From JAUWQU01 sp964564285 (GTDB lineage Bacteria; Planctomycetota; Phycisphaerae; SM23-33), in assembly GCA_964564285.1 (NCBI GenBank), contig CAZMBZ010000001.1:12974-76973 (forward strand): a stretch of 64,000 bases of DNA. The letters run 5' to 3'. This document shows positions 60,312-64,000 of the stretch, one piece after another (position 1 is the first letter of the stretch; each line of letters starts with the position of its first letter). A program made the position numbers and the translations under genes. The notes beneath the pieces are model-generated. The model ran no database searches and was not told the DNA's origin. It saw nothing but the letters and a program-made list of their open reading frames with translations.

Positions 60312-61961
60312 ATGGAGACTGCTTTCATGGTGCATGACGAACCAAAGATGGAAGAACTATCCGGGCGCGGCATTTCTTCCGGACTCGGCTTGGGCAAGGC
60401 ATTTGCCTATCAGGATATTCTGCAGCGGGACTTGGAGAACTATGACATTGAACCCGAGCAGATTGAGGCAGAATACACGCGACTCCAGAACGCAATTCGT
60501 GTGGTTCAGCGAGATCTGGAATCGGCTTCGGAGGCCGTCGCTGGTTCCGGCAATGCGGAACTGTCTGGTATATTTCAAGCCCATCAAATGATGTTGGCGG
60601 ACCCCGTGATTCAAGATGACATCAAGAAAGAGCTTGAGTCTGAATTGATTAATGCCGAACAGGTCGTCAAACACGTATTCAGAAAGTGGCAGCGAAAGCT
60701 TCGCTCTTCGAACGCGGAAACCCCCGGTCGACCTGGGGACGATGTTGCGGATATCGGCCGCCGGTTGCTCCGTCACCTGGCGGGCCTGCAAGCTCACGTC
60801 CTTGAGGACCTTCCCGAAGGCAGCGTAGTAATCGCCAAACGTCTGCTACCTTCCGACACGGTCTTCCTCTCTCGTCAGGCCACCGAGGCCGTTGTGCTGG
60901 AGTTTGCCGGCCCACTTTCACACGCCGCCCTGTTGACGCGTGAGTTGGGTGTGCCGGCGGTCTCGGAGATCCCGCAGGTGCTCGACCGGATCGCCACGGG
61001 CGACACGCTATTGGTCGATGGACAAGCGGGTCTGGTGGTCGTTCACCCAACCCCGTTAACTCTCGCGGCGTTCCGAGAGCGCCTCGCCCGACAAAATGCA
61101 GATAGATATTCGGATCGCGAAACATGCCATGATCCGGCACGAAGCACTGACGGCATCGAATATGAAGTCATGGCCAACGTCAGCTGCCGGGAAGATGTAA
61201 TGCACGCCCTGGAAAACGGTGCTGATGGGGTGGGACTCTATCGCGTCGAAGGCATATACCTTGCGCGTCATATTCCTCCGACGGAAGACGAACTAATCCA
61301 GCACTTGCGAGAGTCACTGAAATCCATGGCCGACAAACCGATTACAGTTCGCCTCCTTGACGCGGGCGGCGACAAAGAACTTCCCTTCCTCAATCTGCCA
61401 ACGGAACCAAACCCGTTCCTGGGACTGCGAGGTATTCGGTTGCTGCTGGCCTACCCGGAACTGCTCGACACGCAACTCAGGGCGCTGCTCCGTCTCAGCG
61501 CGGACTTCCCAATCCGGATTCTGGTGCCCATGGTTACCTTGTCAGAGGAGATGATCTCCGTGCGCGAGAAACTCCAAGCGTTGGCAGACGAGGCCGGTCA
61601 TCCCGTCCCGCCATTGGGGGCGATGATCGAAACGCCCGCCGCCGCTCTTTGCGCGGCAGATATTGCGAATCAGTCGGATTTCCTGAGTATCGGAACCAAC
61701 GATCTCACACAATACACGATGGTGGCGGGAAGAGAGAATCCGACCGTCAGCAAGTACTTCGTTGATGATCATCCGGCAATACGGCAGCTAATCAAACTGA
61801 CAGCCGAAAGTGCCGTTGATATTGCGGTGAGTATTTGCGGAGAGCTTGCCAGCCGTCAAGAGGGACTTCTCATCGCCGCAGAAAACAAAATACGATCACT
61901 GAGCGTCGCTCCGCCCTTAATTCCAGAAGTGAAAGCCATGATCAGGGCGCTGCCGGCGTGA
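60312..61961 (+). CDS. PTS enzyme I-like phosphoenolpyruvate-protein phosphotransferase
   Basis: A 549-residue protein with the enzyme I layout: N-terminal HPr-binding helical region (about 35-150), phospho-histidine segment EFAGPLSHAALLTRELGVP (His near 204), and the PEP-binding TIM barrel with DGVGLYRVEGIYLARHIPPT, NPFLGLRGIRLLL, IGTNDLTQYTMVAGREN and VSICGELAS with the catalytic Cys (about 510). It lacks the GAF domain of PtsP. Enzyme I autophosphorylates from PEP and hands phosphate to HPr; no HPr or EII gene is near. Starts at 60312 or 60327 are both possible. It lies between the transporter and ablB, 17 bases after the ATPase gene. Confidence 0.9.
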   Translation: METAFMVHDEPKMEELSGRGISSGLGLGKAFAYQDILQRDLENYDIEPEQIEAEYTRLQNAIRVVQRDLESASEAVAGSGNAELSGIFQAHQMMLADPVIQDDIKKELESELINAEQVVKHVFRKWQRKLRSSNAETPGRPGDDVADIGRRLLRHLAGLQAHVLEDLPEGSVVIAKRLLPSDTVFLSRQATEAVVLEFAGPLSHAALLTRELGVPAVSEIPQVLDRIATGDTLLVDGQAGLVVVHPTPLTLAAFRERLARQNADRYSDRETCHDPARSTDGIEYEVMANVSCREDVMHALENGADGVGLYRVEGIYLARHIPPTEDELIQHLRESLKSMADKPITVRLLDAGGDKELPFLNLPTEPNPFLGLRGIRLLLAYPELLDTQLRALLRLSADFPIRILVPMVTLSEEMISVREKLQALADEAGHPVPPLGAMIETPAAALCAADIANQSDFLSIGTNDLTQYTMVAGRENPTVSKYFVDDHPAIRQLIKLTAESAVDIAVSICGELASRQEGLLIAAENKIRSLSVAPPLIPEVKAMIRALPA

Positions 61962-62026
61962 CTCCCTCCGCCGCCCCAAGAGCAACGAGAAAGAAACCGA
62001 CCGACTAACGCACCACTGAATTGACC

Positions 62027-62920
62027 ATGATGAACACAAAAAGCATACAACCCGATGTGATTGAGACCCTCGGCGGCAGCACGATCCAGCACGGCAAGTA
62101 CAACGACCGCATCTACCTGATGAAGGCCGATCTGGACGACATCGAATCGATTCCGAAGAAACTGAAGGAAATGGCACGCGAGCGGGACTACTCGAAGATC
62201 TTCGCCAAAGTCCCCGCCGAGCAGGCCCAGCCGTTCCTTGAGCACGGTTTTGGGTGTGCGGTCCAGGTTCCGCGGTTCTATCTGGGCGAGGAGTCAGCCC
62301 TGATGCTCAGCTACTTTCTGAAAGACTGGCGATGCTGCTCCCAGACCTCCAAGCGGAATCTGGAGGTGATGGATGTCTGCCGACAGAAACAAGACAATGC
62401 GACGAACATGGCTCGACCGGACGGGGTGATGCTGCGCATGTGCGAGCCCAATGATGCTGACACCATGGCGAAACTCTACGACGAGGTCTTCCCGACCTAC
62501 CCTTTCCCCATCGGAGACCCCGCCTACATTCGCAAAACGATGGCTACGCACATCGTCTACTTCGGTATCTGGATGGAGGGCAAGCTGGTCGCGCTCTCCT
62601 CGGCTGAAATGGACGGCAAGGCCCGCAATGTGGAGATGACCGACTTCGCGACCTTGCCCGATTATCGTGGCCAAGGACTGGCCGCCATTCTACTCGATGC
62701 TATGGAGGCGGAAATGCGCTACCTCGACATGGCGACGGCCTACACCATCGCCCGCGCTCCATCGTTCGGCATGAACATCACCTTCGCGCGCATGGGCTAC
62801 CGCTTCGCCGGACGGCTGATCAACAACACCAACATCAGCGGCCAGTTTGAGGACATGAACGTGTGGTACAAACCGTTGGTGCGGAAGCCTCTGAAAGAGA
62901 ATCGAGGGCCGACACTTTGA
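62027..62920 (+). CDS. ablB: Beta-lysine N6-acetyltransferase
   Basis: A 297-residue GNAT protein matching AblB, which acetylates beta-lysine to the compatible solute N-epsilon-acetyl-beta-lysine. The N-terminal family-specific region has IETLGGSTIQHGKYNDRIYL and FAKVPAEQAQPFLEHGF. The GNAT core includes VEMTDFATLPDYRGQGLAAI (acetyl-CoA-binding R-G-Q-G-L-A) and ends with GMNITFARMGYRFAGRLINN followed by MNVWYK, both typical of AblB. Start ATG 62027 or 62030; TTG 62021 is less likely. Its stop overlaps the start of the next gene. Confidence 0.93.
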   Translation: MMNTKSIQPDVIETLGGSTIQHGKYNDRIYLMKADLDDIESIPKKLKEMARERDYSKIFAKVPAEQAQPFLEHGFGCAVQVPRFYLGEESALMLSYFLKDWRCCSQTSKRNLEVMDVCRQKQDNATNMARPDGVMLRMCEPNDADTMAKLYDEVFPTYPFPIGDPAYIRKTMATHIVYFGIWMEGKLVALSSAEMDGKARNVEMTDFATLPDYRGQGLAAILLDAMEAEMRYLDMATAYTIARAPSFGMNITFARMGYRFAGRLINNTNISGQFEDMNVWYKPLVRKPLKENRGPTL

Positions 62921-63534
62921 GCGGGACCATCGGCAGCATCGCAGCTTTTCTCGTGATCCTCAACCCCTTTGCATTGTGCTTGTATCTTTCCGGCGTGATC
63001 GAGGATCTCGGACGCGGGGCTTTCTTCCGTGTGGTGATCCAGGCGTCACTGATTTCGGCGGCGGCGTTCACTGTGTTTGCCATCTTTGGTGAACAGGTGC
63101 TTTGGGCGCTGGGCATTCAGGCCGGCGCGTTGCGCCTGTTCGGGGGACTGATTTTCCTGATCATTGCCTACAAGTATGTTTCCCAAGGCCACAAGGCCGC
63201 AGAAATGCTCCGTGGCAGCCTCGACGAACTTCCCTCGGCCATCGCCGTACCTTTCATGATCGGCGCTGGCACAATCACACAAGCGATCCTGATAGGCAAA
63301 CAGTTCGAGCCGATCATGGCTGCGGGCATTCTCTTCAGCGCAACGGGCGTGTCTTTGTGCATCATCGGCGCGTACTATCTCGCACGCCTGCGGATTCGCC
63401 ATCGCTATGAACGATTATTCGATCGCTATATCGACCTGATGGCCAGACTCAACGGGTTGGTAATTGGGGCATTCTCCGTTGACATGGTTTTCGGAGGCGC
63501 GAGAACACTGCTCCAACTGCCAGTGGCAAGCTGA
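62917..63534 (+). CDS. MarC-family integral membrane protein
   Basis: A 205-residue protein with about six membrane helices. I take TTG 62917 as start: it overlaps the ablB stop (TTGA) and has GAGGG 8 bases upstream. Features are FLVILNPFALCLYLSGVIED (the MarC N-P-F/I-G hallmark near the first helix), ALRLFGGLIFLIIAYKYV and SAIAVPFMIGAGTITQAILI, the second family block. The function of MarC proteins is unsettled; some are proposed amino-acid or solute exporters. Coupled translation with ablB suggests a role in osmolyte handling. Confidence 0.85.
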   Translation: MSGTIGSIAAFLVILNPFALCLYLSGVIEDLGRGAFFRVVIQASLISAAAFTVFAIFGEQVLWALGIQAGALRLFGGLIFLIIAYKYVSQGHKAAEMLRGSLDELPSAIAVPFMIGAGTITQAILIGKQFEPIMAAGILFSATGVSLCIIGAYYLARLRIRHRYERLFDRYIDLMARLNGLVIGAFSVDMVFGGARTLLQLPVAS

Positions 63535-63645
63535 CCGCTGGCATCCAGGCAAGACGATATCCAGAAACATCGGGCGCATTCGCATCCGAAGTGCATTGGA
63601 TTCGGGAAACGCCTTACACATTTGGACCGTGTCGCAGGCGGGCGG

Positions 63646-63834
63646 CTACTTTTCTTTTCTTTGGCTTGGTCGGCGCCATTGGACGGCTTCGGTGGCTTTC
63701 AGGTAGCTGTCCAGCTTGGCTGCGAGTTCGTTGTACTGTTTGGGGCGTTTGGCTGCGATGGCGAGGTTGAGTTGTTCCTGGGGGTCTTTGTTCAGGTTGT
63801 AGAGTTCCAGCGGTGCTCTGGGGAGGTTTCTCAC
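63646..63834 (-). pseudogene. 5'-truncated sulfatase remnant (C-terminal 60 residues)
   Basis: The minus strand reads LPRAPLELYNLNKDPQEQLN, then an Ala/Lys-rich helix, and ends ATEAVQWRRPSQRKEK. LELYNL-KDP-E--NLA is the typical end of type I sulfatases. The catalytic part is missing: upstream (63835-63960) the frame is broken and shows only unrelated short frames. A GTG at 63834 is a chance start. No ribosome site is present. The rest of the window to 64000 shows no gene. Confidence 0.55.
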
Positions 63835-64000
63835 GGGGAGTTGGGGTCAGCGAAAGCGCCGGGATAAACCGGCTTGGGATAAGGAATGAAAGAGTCCTAC
63901 AGAGAAGACATAGCCAGTCGCTCTGGCCTCGACCCGTACGCTGGTGGCGGTGACGTCGCGGGTGTAGCATCGGGAAGAGGAAACGCAGGCCAGCCATTGA

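Overview
The window looks like a chromosomal segment of a Planctomycetota bacterium, most likely Phycisphaerae-like. This is an inference from high GC, many lipoprotein and TPR genes, a DUF1080 protein, Tat-exported sulfatases next to a GH78 rhamnosidase, a GH99-like enzyme, a DUF11 lipoprotein and a HEAT-type secreted protein. IscRSUA, FdhD and formate-THF ligase suggest anaerobic or microaerobic C1 metabolism. No rRNA or intact mobile element is present; there is one tRNA.

Layout. 1-7126: a PhoD-like phosphatase cut by the window edge, corA, a DUF456 membrane protein, an unlisted 47-residue basic protein, a TIM-barrel/DUF1080 secreted protein, mnmA and a GT9 glycosyltransferase. 7276-11789: a 1028-residue SGNH/TPR membrane protein and pyruvate kinase. 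11880-24133 (minus strand): a phosphodiesterase, yebC, a 1303-residue TPR lipoprotein, hisG, an EndoIII-like protein with a histone-H1-like tail, then rbfA, ylxP (DUF503), infB and nusA. nusA is preceded by a long leader with a near-consensus promoter and a terminator-type hairpin. 24854-24999: tRNA-Val with its own promoter and terminator.

25105-33339: an alpha/beta hydrolase lipoprotein, a GH99-like secreted enzyme, a decayed phage-like patch (terminase-like and ParB-like fragments), clpB and a CheW-like orphan. 33471-38725: a DUF11 lipoprotein, fdhD with an unlisted 59-residue cysteine-rich partner, and fhs. 38567-48007: a 4.73-kb tandem duplication of sulfatase plus GH78 alpha-L-rhamnosidase in which I found a single silent difference; the second copy carries the 3' end of fhs, which marks how it arose. 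48265-54148: a HEAT-like secreted protein, a UPF0173 hydrolase and the isc operon (iscR-iscS-iscU-iscA). The IscU lacks the expected third cysteine. 54262-56000: a P-loop/deoxyribosyltransferase-like fusion and a C-rich repeat-bearing spacer.

56190-63534 is the most notable unit: one tightly packed, partly overlapping operon headed by a MarR regulator. It encodes lysine 2,3-aminomutase (ablA), a fused amino-acid-binding/permease protein, its ATPase, a PTS enzyme I homologue, a beta-lysine acetyltransferase (ablB) and a MarC-type membrane protein. The two abl enzymes make N-epsilon-acetyl-beta-lysine, a compatible solute. Embedding amino-acid import and a phosphotransferase between them suggests a regulated osmolyte uptake-and-synthesis module. 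The window closes with a 5'-truncated sulfatase remnant.
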